Below, piece by piece: positions 1 to 12,527 of a DNA stretch of 64,000 bases. Source of the stretch: Theocolax elegans. Lineage: Eukaryota > Arthropoda > Insecta > Hymenoptera > Cerocephalidae. The notes under the pieces were generated by a model. The model was not told the DNA's origin and made no database searches. It saw only the letters and a program-made list of their open reading frames with translations. Numbering within the stretch: position 1 is the first letter of the stretch; each line of letters begins with the position of its first letter. The stretch spans positions 66,875,044 to 66,939,043 of the forward strand of contig CM047430.1 of the NCBI GenBank assembly GCA_026168455.1. The letters are read 5' to 3'. A program made the position numbers and the translations under genes.

Positions 1-122
1 AAATACATATTTTTCATCCATTATATTGTCCATTCTATAAAAAAAACCAATACATTTATTTTTTTAATCATATTTATTTTTTTTCATTTGGTACAAGCCT
101 TCTTCTAACTTATCAAATATTC

Positions 123-3100
123 TTATCACTTGTTAAATAAAAATAATATTTTTTTAAATTCAACTTTAATGTTTATAATTATTGAATTTATTGTATCATC
201 TTTTTGTATAATGAAACGTTTTCCAAAGATACACTTCAATACCTAAAGGTTCGTAAGTCTCCTTGTAAATAATAATAATAAAAAATGCTGTTACATATTC
301 AAATCGAGCACAACAAAAAATTGATTGTAAAGTATATAATAACACATTTTACAGTATTTTGTGATGTTTGAGTGGTCAGTACCACCCTCTTCAGACTTTT
401 AATTTTGTCGTTAAACATATTTTTCCGCTTCAATTCAAATAATTTATGAATCTTTTTCATTCATTGCATCTAGAGGAACACGAATATCAACTATTTACAA
501 GACGAAATTTTATCTTTATAATGAAAATATCACAGAAAAAAAATGAAAATTATTAAAATTCAGGCGAGAAAATGTGTTGTTGACTACCAAAACATCACAA
601 ATGTGCCTAAAACCTAAAAAATAGATTCTCAATTAATTACCTTAATTTTCAACATACACACACCCTATAAATATAACCATACATGTCCTGGATACTTTCA
701 TTTTATCATTTTTTACAGTTTAAGGTTATCTATCTATTTTATAAATTATAACTATAGCTAATTTTTACCAATTTTTAAGAAATGGCTTGTTTTCATTTTA
801 AAAATCAATTTGATTACTGCTGGATGTCTTTGATTCAAAAATAGTTACATTAATTAGTTACATGAATTCTCACTTTGTACGCTACGCATTAAATCATCTA
901 TAAAACTCCAAAATTGAATTGTTAACTAACAGTATCACGAACTCTACTAGTACACATATTGATAATAAGTGTTATGTGTAAGTTTTCATACCTTTGTCTA
1001 CGTTTCAGCTTTCATGCAACGTTAGAAAGTTGATTAAATGAGTTTGTATAACGTTGTCCAAACGTGTCAATTTAGCGAACGACTTATTTTCGGTAACGTT
1101 GCTACAGCGTTTCTAAGTTGCAAAAAAAATTTATAAATTGTTGTAAAACAGTTGGTTTGTGATTTTTGTAATGTGCAATGAATTATTCAACATTTATTAA
1201 ACGAGATATAATGATATAAAATTTTGAGTTGATAGCTATATTAATAATGAATAACAAAGAATGAAGAGTGTACTTTCACGGTAACCCAAAAATTATGGTC
1301 ATTATAAAAAGCTTGAGCAAAGCTATTACGAGCTTATGTAAAGATGTAAATAGAATATAAAAGGATACGTTAGACTTCATAAATATGATACGGAAACTTC
1401 ATTTTAAAAGGAAAAGGAGTCATTGGTATGATTCATCAAAAGTTTCAGAAACATGTAAATACATTTAAAATTTTATGGTACAAAATTATACTTTGAAGCA
1501 TTATACTTTTAAAAGTATTTTCTTTTGTTTTTTTTTCGTACGAAGCACGAAGGCCAAAAGTTGATATAGTTTTATAATTTACTTATCTCTTATTTTTAAT
1601 TCAAAATATTATAGTATAAAAGCGTTTGATAATGTATTCTCTACTACACAAATGTTTTAAGTGAAACAAGACGACCCTATAGTTTCTTGATTAATATCAA
1701 ATCACTTACACTATCAAATATGTTTTAGGAATAAGATTAATTATTTAAATATTTATATGTATAAGTGCGCTCCATGGTTCGACTAAATATTTCATTCACG
1801 ATAACTGCTTTTTGGATACATATAGAATTAATTCTTTTGCATTCTATAAATCTGGCAGTAATACTAATCTATACACCTAAATTTTTAATTTGTTATACGG
1901 AGAAAAAATTTCATATAAAAATTACGATATTCTTACTTGAAATCGAGACAAACTTGCAGTTCTGAGAATTTTTACAACGCGGTTCACTAAATTTTACAAA
2001 GCCGTATATAGTAATTTTTATTGCGACTGAAAGAAAGAAAAATTTATTTTTCGACGGCTCCCGGTCATCTTTTTTTTAAATTTATACATAGAATTATTCA
2101 GATATATTATTATTTACATACATTTAAACTGAAATATGAATTGAATAATAAATTATTTTAATGAAAAAAACTTTGGACCATCCGACACCGGGATTCGAAC
2201 CGCCTGCGCCATCAACCTTTCTATTGTTTTACTTCGAATCGTCGTTATATGCTCACGTCGCTCAAAGGATGCGCGAACTTTATAACATTTATTGCATTAT
2301 CCGTTGTTAATATCAATTAAAGCTAAACCAGTCGGTTTGTATTTAAAATGGTTAAAATTCTGTCGATTCAGATTACTCAAATGCGTAATTAATTGTATAA
2401 ATTCGAATAATAAGTCCAGCTAACCTAACAGTTTTGTTTGAGAATAGCAGAAATTTCAATAAATTTTACTATACTGGACACTAAAATTGTACTATCCTGC
2501 TTACTAAAATTCGCCGTACACAAATGTTATTGAAATGTCTAACAAAATTTAGTAGCTGTTGTGATATTATTTCATAAGACTTGCAGTAAAATTTGTTGTT
2601 TCTTTCATTAAAATTTAATATCAGTTGTTTTATATTTTGTTGAGTCCAGATTTTTCGAGATTTTTAGTGAACTGAAATAGCAATTATTCTTGGAAGTGTT
2701 TACTTATTACCAAAATAAATATTGCACTTTTTCAACTGAACCACGTTTGTCTCTCGGTTACAGTAAAAATATCGTCAACCAAACTATCCGAAAAGTCTAC
2801 TTATAAGGGCGTGTCAGATCCAGATTGCAGGGATCAACCTTTTTGAACTCAAGAATTATATTCAAAATATGAAACTAAAAATCTGAAAAAATTAACAAGG
2901 GCTTGACGTTACGACTTTTTGAAAAAAAAATATTTTTTTCATTAATTTTAAATGAACAAGCTATTTTGTGTCGGTAATTTAATAAGCACTATTCTAACGC
3001 AAAAATTATATTAATATTAACAATTTAAAAATCTATAAAAATCATACCTATTATTTAAATCAAATACAAGAGCCTGACGTTGCCAGACACACAAACTTAA

Positions 3101-3872
3101 AGGTTGTGTTGCTGCCAAAAAGTGTATTTTCCAGAATGATTTGGGTGAAATATTTTATATTACACTTCGGGAGTAAAACCTCGGGCAGCAACTTTCATTC
3201 GCGGAACAAACGCCAATTTTACTCTCTTATTTCATAAATATAACTATATCTGCACCATCACTACAAATATAATCGATAAAATGATTTAACTCAATTTTAT
3301 TATTAAATATGTATTAAAAAGTTATTTATTGAATGTATATACACATAGCTTCGATATGAGGATGGTGTATTACTTTCAATTTTTTTAACAACAAAAATGA
3401 AAATAAATTTATTTTCATAAAATTATTTATTTTCTTTAAATATCTTAAAAGTTTAGAAATATTGTTTATTTTACTTATATTTTCTTAGAAATATAACCTA
3501 TTCGTAGTGAAATAGTTGTGTCTACAAAAAAATATTTAAAATTTGTACAGGTATTGTATTTTTCTTCAGAAATGTTAAAATTTTGCAAAACTTTTTTTTT
3601 ATTAAATCTTCGAAGAATTATTTGTTTTTTTTATTAAAATATGAACAATATGTAGAAAGATTGATTTTTGCTTTTAAAAATTTTAATTTTGTAGTGTGTA
3701 ACGGATGAACAAGCGAGAAGGTAGATTAGCGGACAACGGAATTCAAATACACACCTTAGATTACGCAGCTTGTACTTAATAACCATCCAGCTAACGTCCA
3801 CCATGATATCCACTGCTTAGATAATTCGAGCTAGGTCTTTTTCATTCGCTCTATCTTTTGAATTCAGACTTT
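123..3872. repeat. Tandem duplication 1, copy A (3.75 kb)
   Basis: This AT-rich segment recurs head-to-tail immediately downstream at 3873-7632. The copies match from the shared TTATCACTTGTTAAAT start to the shared TTGAATTCAGACTTTTT end. Differences are mainly one-base or dinucleotide run-length indels (for example GTTGTTGAC against GTGTGTTGGAC), with few substitutions. No open frame is preserved in both copies; a 73-codon frame at 4288 in copy B is broken here. No coding content is recognised. Confidence 0.9.
2164..2210 (-). other. tRNA-like fragment with Pol III B-box and T-run
   Basis: On the minus strand this stretch reads GGTTCGAATCC (2191-2201), a perfect B-box/T-arm core. A tRNA-3'-half-like tail ending in GGTCCAAAG follows, then a T run (plus-strand A run at 2164-2170) that would serve as a Pol III terminator. 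The flanking bases do not form a proper five-base-pair T-stem, and no A-box or cloverleaf is visible upstream. It is more likely a decayed tRNA or tRNA-derived SINE remnant than a working tRNA. Confidence 0.35.
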
Positions 3873-6800
3873 TTATCACTTGTTAAATAAAAATAATATT
3901 TTTTAAATTCAACTTTAATGTTTATAATTATTGAATTTATGTATCATCTTTTTGTATATGAAACGTTTCAAAGATACACTTCAATACCTAAAGGTTCGTA
4001 AGTCTCCCTTGTAAATAATAATAATAAAAATGCTGTTACATATTCAAATCGAGCACAACAAAAAACTTGATTGTAAAGTATATAATAACACATTTTACAG
4101 TATTTTGTGATGTTGAGTGGTCAGTACCACCCTCTTTCAGACTTTATAATTTGTCGTAAACATATTTTTCCGCTTCAATTCAAATAATTTATGAATCTTT
4201 TTCATTCATTGCATCTAGAGGAACACGAATATCAAACTATTTACAAGACGAAATTTTCTCCTTTAATGAAAATATCACAGAAAAAAAATGAAAATTATTA
4301 AAATTCAGGCGAGGGAAAATGTGTGTGTTGGACTACCAAAACATCAAAATGTGCCTAAAAACCTAAAAATAGATTCTCAATTAATTACCTTAATTTTCAA
4401 CATACACACACCCTATAAATATAACCATACATGTCCTGGATACTTTCATTTTATCATTTTTTACAGTTTAAGGTTATCTATCTATTTTATAAATTATAAC
4501 TATAGCTAATTTTTACCAATTTTTAAGAAATGGCTTGTTTTCATTTTAAAAATCAATTTGATTACTGCTGGATGTCTTTGATTCAAAAATAGTTACATTA
4601 ATTAGTTACATGAATTCTCACTTTGTACGCTACGCATTAAATCATCTATAAAACTCCAAAATTGAATTGTTAACTAACAGTATCACGAACTCTACTAGTA
4701 CACATATTGATAATAAGTGTTATGTGTAAGTTTTCATACCTTTGTCTACGTTTCAGCTTTCATGCAACGTTAGAAAGTTGATTAAATGAGTTGTAATAAC
4801 GTTGTCCAAACGTGTCACTTTAGCGAACGACTTATTTTCGGTAACGTTGCTACAGCGTTTCTAAGTTGCAAAAAACATTTATAAATTGTTGTAAAACAGT
4901 TGGTTTGTGATTTTTGTAATGTGCAATGAATTATTCAACATTTATTAAACGAGATATAATGATATAAAATTTTGAGTTGATAGCTATATTAATAATGAAT
5001 AACAAAGAATGAAGAGTGTACTTTCACGGTAACCCAAAAATTATGGTCATTATAAAAAGCTTGAGCAAAGCTATTACGAGCTTATGTAAAGATGTAAATA
5101 GAATATAAAGGATACGTCAGACTTCATAAATATGATACGGAAACTTACATTTTAAAAGGAAAAGGAGTCATTGGTATGGTTCATAAAAGTTTCAGAAAAC
5201 ATGTAAATACATTTAAAATGTTATTGTACAAAATTATACTTGAAGCATTATACTTTTAAAAGTATTTTCTTTTTGTTTTTTTTTTTCGTACGAAGCACGA
5301 AGGCCAAAAGTTGATATAGTTTTATAATTTACTTATCTCTTATTTTAATTCAAAATATTATAGTATAAAAGCGTTTGATATATGTATTCTCTACTACACA
5401 AATGTTTTAAGTGAAAACAAGATACCCTATAGTTTCTTGATTAATATCAAATCACTTACACTATCAAATATGTTTTATGAATAAGATTAATTATTTAAAT
5501 TATTTATATGCATAAGTGCGCTCCATGTTCGACTAAATATTTCACCGATAACTGCTTTTTGGATACATATAGAATTAATTCTTTTGCATTCTATAAATCT
5601 GGCAGTAATACTAAATCTATACACCTAAATTTTTAATTTGTTATATACGGAGAAAAAATTTCATATAAAAATTACGATATTCTTACTTGAAATCGAGACA
5701 AACTTGCAGTTCGAGAATTTTTACAACGAGTTCACTAAATTTTACAAAGCAGTATATAGTAATTTTTATTGCGACTGAAAGAAAGAAAAATTTATTTTTC
5801 GACGGCTCCCGGCCATCTTTTTTTTAATTTATATATAGAATTATTCAGATATATTATTATTTACATACATTTAAACTGAAATATGAATTGAATAATAAAT
5901 TATTTTAATGAAAAAAACTTTGGACCATCCGACACCGGGATTCGAACCGCCTGCGCCATCAACCTTTCTATTGTTTTACTTCGAATCGTCGTTATATGCT
6001 ACACGTCGCTCAAAGGATGCGCGAACTTTATTAACATTTATTGCATTATCCCGTTGTTAATATCAATTAAAAGCTAAACCAGTCGGTTTGTATTTAAAAT
6101 GGTTAAAATTCTGTCGATTCAGATTACTCAAATGCGTTAATTAATTGTATACATTCGAATAATAAGCCAGCTAACCTAACAGTTTTGTTTGAGAATAGCA
6201 GAAATTTCAATAAATTTTACTATACTGGACACTAAAATTGTACTATCCTGCTTACTAAAATTCGCCGTACACAAATGTTATTGAAATGTCTAACAAAATT
6301 TAGTAGCTGTTGTGATATTATTTCATAAGACTTGCAGTAAAATTTGTTGTTTCTTTCATTAAAATTTAATATCAGTTGTTTTATATTTTGTTGAGTCCAG
6401 ATTTTTCGAGATTTTTAGTGAACTGAAATAGCAATTATTCTTGGAAGTGTTTACTTATTACCAAAATAAATATTGCACTTTTTCAACTGAACCACGTTTG
6501 TCTCTCGGTTACAGTAAAAATATCGTCAACCAAACTATCCGAAAAGTCTACTTATAAGGGCGTGTCAGATCCAGATTGCAGGGATCAACCTTTTTGAACT
6601 CAAGAATTATATTCAAAATATGAAACTAAAAATCTGAAAAAATTAACAAGGGCTTGACGTTACGACTTTTTTGAAAAAAAATATTTTTTTCATTAATTTT
6701 AAATGAACAAGCTATTTGTGTCGGTAATTTAATAAGCACTATTTCTAACGCAAAAATTATATTAATATTAACAATTTAAAAATCTATAAAAAATCATACA

Positions 6801-7632
6801 TATTATTTAAATCAAATACAAGAGCCTGACGTTGCCAGACACACAAACTTAAATTGTTGTTGCTGCCAAAAAGTGATATTTTCCAGAATGATTTGGGTGA
6901 AATATTTTATATTACACTTCGGGAGTAAAACCTCGGGCAGCAACTTTCATTCGCGGAACAAACGCCAATTTTACTCTCTTATTTCATAAATATAACTATA
7001 TCTGCACCATCACTACAAATATAATCGATAAAATGATTTAATTCAATTTTATTATTAAATATGTATTAAAAAGTTATTTATTGAATGTATATACACATAG
7101 CTTCGATATGAGGATGGTGTATTACTTTCAATTTTTTTAACAACAAAAATGAAAATAAATTTATTTTCATAAAATTATTTATTTTTCTTTAAATATCTTA
7201 AAAGTTTAGAAATATTGTTTATTTTACTTATATTTTCTTAGAAATATAACCTATTCGTAGTGAAATAGTTGTGTCTACAAAAAAATATTTAAAATTTGTA
7301 CTAGGTATTGTTATTTTTCTCAGAATGTTAAAATTTTGCAAAACTTCTTTTTTTATTAAATCTTCGAAGAATTATTTGTTTTTTTTTTATTAAAATATGA
7401 ACAATATGTAGAAAGATTGATTTTTGCTTTTAAAAATTTTAATAATTTGTAGTGTGTAACGGATGAACAAGCGAGAAGGTAGATTAGCGGACAACGGAAT
7501 TCAAATACACATTAGATTACGCAGCTTGTACTCTAATAACCATCCAGCTAACGTCCACCATGATATCCACTGCTTAGATAATTCGAGCTAGGTCTTTTTC
7601 ATTCGCTCTATCTTTTTGAATTCAGACTTTTT
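3873..7632. repeat. Tandem duplication 1, copy B (3.76 kb)
   Basis: This is the second head-to-tail copy of 123-3872. It leaves the homology where the text changes to TTTTTAAGTCGCACTG near 7632. The indel-dominated difference pattern suggests that one copy is unpolished long-read sequence, or an uncollapsed haplotype, rather than an old biological duplication. No gene is recognised. Confidence 0.9.
5911..5958 (-). other. tRNA-like fragment, second copy
   Basis: This is the copy of the 2164-2210 fragment in duplication unit B, with the same minus-strand GGTTCGAATCC core (5938-5948) and T-run terminator. It is unchanged between copies and shares the defects of a tRNA remnant: a mispaired T-stem and no A-box. 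Confidence 0.35.
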
Positions 7633-8369
7633 AAGTCGCACTGCAATGTCTGTAACAGTAGAAAAATGATTTTATTATTTTATTGTATTTATTCTTTTTT
7701 AAAAATAGTTTAATCTATTAGACATTTTTGTTAATTAATTTCATGAAGACTACGTAAATAAGTTTTACAATCAATAATGCTTGCCGCGAGCAAAATCGTT
7801 ATTCACCTCGTAGTTTAAAGTTTACATGTTTTTTTACTTTTTACATTAGTATTTGCATTGTATATCGTTTCAAAAACTGCAAATTATTAAATATATCAAT
7901 AAGCTTATATTTCTACCAACGCTGTATACTGTGCAAATATTAATAGTGAATTAATACAACCAACAATCATTTGTTCCTTTTACGGAGTATACTTTATTAC
8001 AATTACCGATATAATATCCCTATGTAGAAATTTATCATTTGAAGGTTAAATAAAACTCTAATTTTGCCATTAATAAGGCATTTATTGGAGTATTTTAAGA
8101 TACTTTGCCATTTTTTGACTTAAAAAACGTTGCCATTTTATATGTATCATTAATTGTAATAGTCACTACATTATTTATTATAAATAAAAAATGTTCGTCT
8201 TAACATAATAGTAATATATCATACAAAAATTGGCATTACATATAATTTACTTCTCTGTTTTTGACGCATAAAATAATATAAACTATATTTTATCGATTTA
8301 ACTAAATAATTTACTCACAAGGAGAGGTTTCTTCTCCGAATCACGAATTTTGTTGCAACATTGGAAAGT
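7633..8369. other. AT-rich spacer, no feature seen
   Basis: This is single-copy AT-rich sequence between duplications 1 and 2. I see no open frame, inverted repeat or known element in it. Confidence 0.6.
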
Positions 8370-8894
8370 GTTTTCTGGTATACATAAATATTAAAGTATC
8401 CATATGAAATTCAATCTCATATACTGTTTGACGAAAGTTAAACAACGAAAAATTGTGAATAAAATGTATGCTTCACTTCAATTACTGTTGACTCGGAAAT
8501 AATTAGATGTAAATACACAAACTAAAAGAATCTCAAATCTTAATTTGACTAAAAGTAGAAGAAATAAGAGTTAAAAACAAAAGTCCATAAAACTTAAATT
8601 CTAATTTCCGTGAAAAAATAATCTAATTCTTATTTTTCCATAACTTTCACTAAACTTTTATATTTGAGATTCTTTTTTCTTATGCCGTATGTACTCGATA
8701 TCAACTTTTTGTAAGATTTATTTCTGAGTTATTATAATTGTTTTAAGTTACCAGCAATTAAGCTAAATCAGGTTGTTTTATAATTTTTCATTTTAGCCTA
8801 TAAGATTGAATCTCGTATAAATTCTTGTGTACCAGAAATAGTTCCCAAAGTTGCAATGAAATCAGTGACTTGGAGGGTAGTACTTCCCTTCCCT

Positions 8895-8916
8895 ATCCCT
8901 TCAGTATCCCTTCAGT
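8895..8916. repeat. 11 bp minisatellite, two units
   Basis: There are two units of ATCCCTTCAGT followed by ATCTCC. The homologous sites at 10712-10755 and 12171-12192 have four and two units, so the locus varies in length between duplication copies. Confidence 0.85.
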
Positions 8917-9415
8917 ATCTCCTGCTTGTCAATATCGATTTAGAAATTTTAATATTTTTTGTGCAAAAGTTAGTAAAATACGGATTCTTTCATCATAAAC
9001 TGGCCAAATTGTTATCCTTTATTGAGCAAAGGAAATAATACTAATTCCAAACAATTAATATTTGAGGTAGCCTACAAATTAAGCATACCAAACGTTGTTG
9101 CACATCATTTTTAACTCCCTACTATCACATCGATGCGATTAAATGTATGACGAGTCGGGTGACGAAAACAAAATATCAGAAGCATGCAAGCGATGTTAAG
9201 AATCGAGGACGTTAGTCTGATATAGTCAACGCAAGAGTCTCGTAATCCAACGGTGGGTCGTAACGTATAGGTTCTCGTCCTGTCGTCCTCTTTTCGTTTG
9301 CTGCTATCCTTTCCACACGTAACACTACGTTAAATATTTTTCTTAAAGGAATACAATACTCAAATTTTTAAAAGTTCGTTGCTCTTTGTTTATTAATATA
9401 TCGTATCGGTAAATA

Positions 9416-9562
9416 ATGTTTCTAACCCTAAACGAAGAAAATAGAGAGACTATTTATTTCGAGACTATTAATTTTTTTATGCCAATTAATTACAAATTGA
9501 GGAGCTGGATGCAAGAACACGCCGAGCGCGGCGAATGGATAGAGGAGGCGGAGAGAAATTAA
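9416..9562 (+). CDS. Possible 48-codon small ORF, unknown
   Basis: An ATG frame of 48 codons begins MFLTLNEENRET and ends with the charged stretch QEHAERGEWIEEAERN before TAA. The C-terminal half is rich in Glu and Arg and uses GC-rich codons (GCC, GAG, CGC, GGC), which stand out from the AT-rich surroundings. No domain, signal peptide or membrane segment is visible. The frame is kept in copy B (11264-11410) with one Asn-to-Lys change, but the copies are too similar for this to show selection. In the third copy an extra T near the start breaks the frame. It may be chance, or a fragment of a larger exon. Confidence 0.15.
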   Translation: MFLTLNEENRETIYFETINFFMPINYKLRSWMQEHAERGEWIEEAERN

Positions 9563-10711
9563 GAAATTGACGTCACCGTAACCAATTTTTAATTTGCCGA
9601 ATTTAATTTTAAAAAAATACTGTCGTATGCGAATTAAAAGACGCAACTTTTTCTGTTTAATGTTTTTCTGTACGATGTGCAGATCAGATGAAAAAAATTA
9701 AGAACTGGAAATTTAGAAAACGGATTTTAATCCATTTTCAAAATTGAATCGCTGTAACTTTGACAAATCTTAATGAAATTCCCTGATTTTTCGTACAGAT
9801 ACTTAAATATATAACGATAAATATAAACCTGTAAAAATTCTACTTTAAACAAATTTTATACAACAATTGAACTTAACGTAATAACAAGCTTTTAATACAG
9901 TTTCAGTATTCAGTAGCCGAAAGTGTGTTGTAAAGTTTTAAACTTCGCAAACTTCCAGCGAGAGATTTGTTCGTTTATATTTGAAGATAATTTCTTAAAA
10001 ATTTCAGCTTATTGGATAAAAAATTTCGCAGATAGAGCAAGCGCCGAAATCAGAGAATAAATTTTGTGTACACTCATGAATATGAACAACGAAATTGTAA
10101 ACAAATGAACATCGACTTCGTCGCCGGATTGGTCATCTGCTTCGCGGCTTAATCAGTGGCCGTCTTTGTTATTTATTGAAAATTGTTTTCTGGTACATAA
10201 ATATTAAAGTATCCATATGAAATTCAATCTCATATACTGTTTGACGAAAGTTAAACAACGAAAAATTGTGAATAAAATATATGCTTCACTTCAATTACTG
10301 TTGACTCGGAAATAATTAGATGTAAATACACAAACTAAAAGAATCTCAAATCTTAATTTGACTAAAAGTAGAAGAAATAAGAGTTAAAAACAAAAGTCCA
10401 TAAAACTTAAATTCTAAATTTCCGTGAAAAAATAATCTAATTCTTATTTTTCCATAACTTTTCACTAAACTTTTATATTTGAGATTCTTTTTTCTTATGC
10501 CGTATGTACTCGATATCAACTTTTTGTAAGATTTATTTCTGAGTTATTATAATTGTTTTTAAGTTACCAGCAATTAAGCTAAATCAGGTTGTTTTATAAT
10601 TTTTCATTTTAGCCTATAAGATTGAATCTCGTATAAATTCTTGTGTACCAGAAAATAGTTCCCAAAGTTGCAATGAAATCAGTGACTTGGAGGGTAGTAC
10701 TTCCCTTCCCT

Positions 10712-10755
10712 ATCCCTTCAGTATTCCTTCAGTATCCCTTCAGTATCCCTTCAGT
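10712..10755. repeat. 11 bp minisatellite, four units
   Basis: There are four units of ATCCCTTCAGT, the second carrying ATTCC. The flanks are the same as in the two-unit arrays in the other duplication copies. Confidence 0.85.
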
Positions 10756-11263
10756 ATCTCCTGCTTGTCAATATCGATTTAGAAATTTTAATATTTTTTG
10801 TGCAAAAGTTAGTAAAATACGGATTCTTTCATCATAAACTGGCCAAATTGTTATCCTTTATTGAGCAAAGGAAATAATACTAATTCCAAACAAATAAATA
10901 TTTGAGGTAGCCTACAAATTAAGCATACCAAACGTTGTTGCACATCATTTTTAACTCCCTACTATCACATCGATGCGATTAAATGTATGACGAGTCGGGT
11001 GACGAAAACAAAATATCAGAAGCATGCAAGCGATGTTAAGAATCGAGGACGTTAGTCTGATATAGTCAACGCAAGAGTCTCGTAATCCAACGGTGGGTCG
11101 TAACGTATAGGTTCCCGTCCTGTCGTCCCTCTTTTCGTTTGCTGCTATCCTTTCCACACGTAACACTACATCAATAATATTTTTCTTAAAGGAATACAAT
11201 ACTCAAATTTTTAAAAGTTCGTTGCTCTTTGTTTATTAATAATATTATCGTATAGGTAAAATA

Positions 11264-11410
11264 ATGTTTCTAACCCTAAACGAAGAAAAGAGAGAGACTA
11301 TTTATTTCGAGACTATTAATTTTTTTATGCCAATTAATTACAAATTGAGGAGCTGGATGCAAGAACACGCCGAGCGCGGCGAATGGATAGAGGAGGCGGA
11401 GAGAAATTAA
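11264..11410 (+). CDS. Possible 48-codon small ORF, duplicate
   Basis: This is the copy of the 9416-9562 frame in duplication unit B. It keeps start, stop and length and reads EEKRET instead of EENRET near the N-terminus. The same caution applies: no recognisable domain and no independent evidence of translation. Confidence 0.15.
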   Translation: MFLTLNEEKRETIYFETINFFMPINYKLRSWMQEHAERGEWIEEAERN

Positions 11411-12170
11411 GAAATTGACGTCACCGTAACCAAATTTTTAATTTGCCGAATTTAATTTTAAAAAAATACTGTCGTATGCGAATTAAAAGACGCAACTTTT
11501 TCTGTTTAATGTTTTTCTGTACGATGTGCAGATCAGATGAAAAAAATTAAGAACTGGAAATTTAGAAAACGGATTTTAATCCATTTTCAAAATTGAATCG
11601 CTGTAACTTTGACAAATCTTAATGAAATTCCCTGATTTTTCGTACAGATACTTAATATAGTCTAACGATAAATATAAACCTGTAAAAATTCTACTTTAAA
11701 CAAATTTTATACAACAATTGAACTTAACGTAATAACAGCTTTTAATACAGTTTCAGTATTCAGTAGCCGAAAGTGTGTTGTAAAGTTTTAAACTTCGCAA
11801 ACTTCCAGCGAGAGATTTGTTCGTTTATATTTGAAGATAATTTCTTAAAAATTTCAGCTTATTGGATAAAAAATTTCGCAGATAGAGCAAGCGCCGAAAT
11901 CAGAGAATAAATTTTGTGTACACTCATGAATATGAACAACGAAATTGTAAACAAATGAACATCGACTTCGTCGCCGGATTGGTCATCTGCTTCGCGGCTT
12001 AATCAGTGGCCGTCTTTGTTATTTATTGAAAATTGCATTTTAATATTGTATCAACTGCAGCATAAAAATGGTTTACATAATAACTGCTTTTTGATGCTAT
12101 AAAATAACTTTATTTTTATGTCAAAGTTGCAATGAAATCAGTGACTTGGAGGGTAGTACTTCCCTTCCCT

Positions 12171-12192
12171 ATCCCTTCAGTATCCCTTCAGT
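12171..12192. repeat. 11 bp minisatellite, two units
   Basis: There are two units of ATCCCTTCAGT in the truncated third copy of duplication 2. Confidence 0.8.
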
Positions 12193-12240
12193 ATCTCCTG
12201 CTTGACAATATCGATTTTTTTATCTTTATTTTTAATGCTG

Positions 12241-12527
12241 CACTGAAAAAATAGATTTTTGATTCAAGCGGAATTCTTCTTAAATATGCGTCAAACAGAA
12301 ATCTGCTTGATCTAATGCAATTATTTTAGAATCAAGAAGAATATGCTTAAACTTAAAATATTGATCCTTTTGAATTACAATTCCTTAAATTTTAAAAAAG
12401 TACGTTCCGCCTGATTATAAAAGAATCCGTTTGATTACAAAAGATTCGCATTAGATCAAGCAGATTTTCTGTTTGACGCATATTTAAGAAGAATTCCGCT
12501 TGGATCAAAACTCTATTTTTTTCAGTG
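12241..12527. mobile_element. CACTG-ended MITE, copy 1 (287 bp)
   Basis: The element starts CACTGAAAAAA and ends TTTTTTTCAGTG. About 80 bp of terminal inverted repeat includes CTTCTTAAATATGCGTCAAA on the left and its reverse complement on the right. A second copy at 47061-47348 is nearly identical. The right flank continues as TAG into the duplicated sequence, but the left flank does not show a clean target duplication, so this copy came with a deletion or rearrangement. It has no coding capacity and is therefore non-autonomous. The superfamily is uncertain; Tc1/mariner-like is suggested by the TA flanks of copy 2. Confidence 0.85.

Larger units (their letters stand above)
8370..10184. repeat. 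Tandem duplication 2, copy A (1.8 kb)
   Basis: The unit starts at GTTTTCTGG and ends at TTATTTATTGAAAATTG, then repeats immediately at 10185. It contains an 11 bp minisatellite (8895-8916), a GC-balanced core around 9130-9310 (CpG-containing, unlike its surroundings) and a short open frame at 9416-9562. Differences from copy B are small indels plus a minisatellite length change. A third, truncated version lies at 12121-12990. Confidence 0.9.
10185..12035. repeat. Tandem duplication 2, copy B (1.85 kb)
   Basis: This is the second head-to-tail copy of 8370-10184. It carries four minisatellite units against two in copy A. A minus-strand 82-codon frame (10951-11199) is open here but broken by an indel in copy A, so it is not taken as a gene. 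Confidence 0.9.

Noticed and set aside
2164..2290. Intact tRNA gene on the minus strand
   Set aside because: The B-box is present but the T-stem is mispaired and no A-box, anticodon arm or matching acceptor stem is visible.
10951..11199. 82-codon minus-strand frame in duplication 2 copy B
   Set aside because: Indels break the frame in copies A and C, so it is not maintained.
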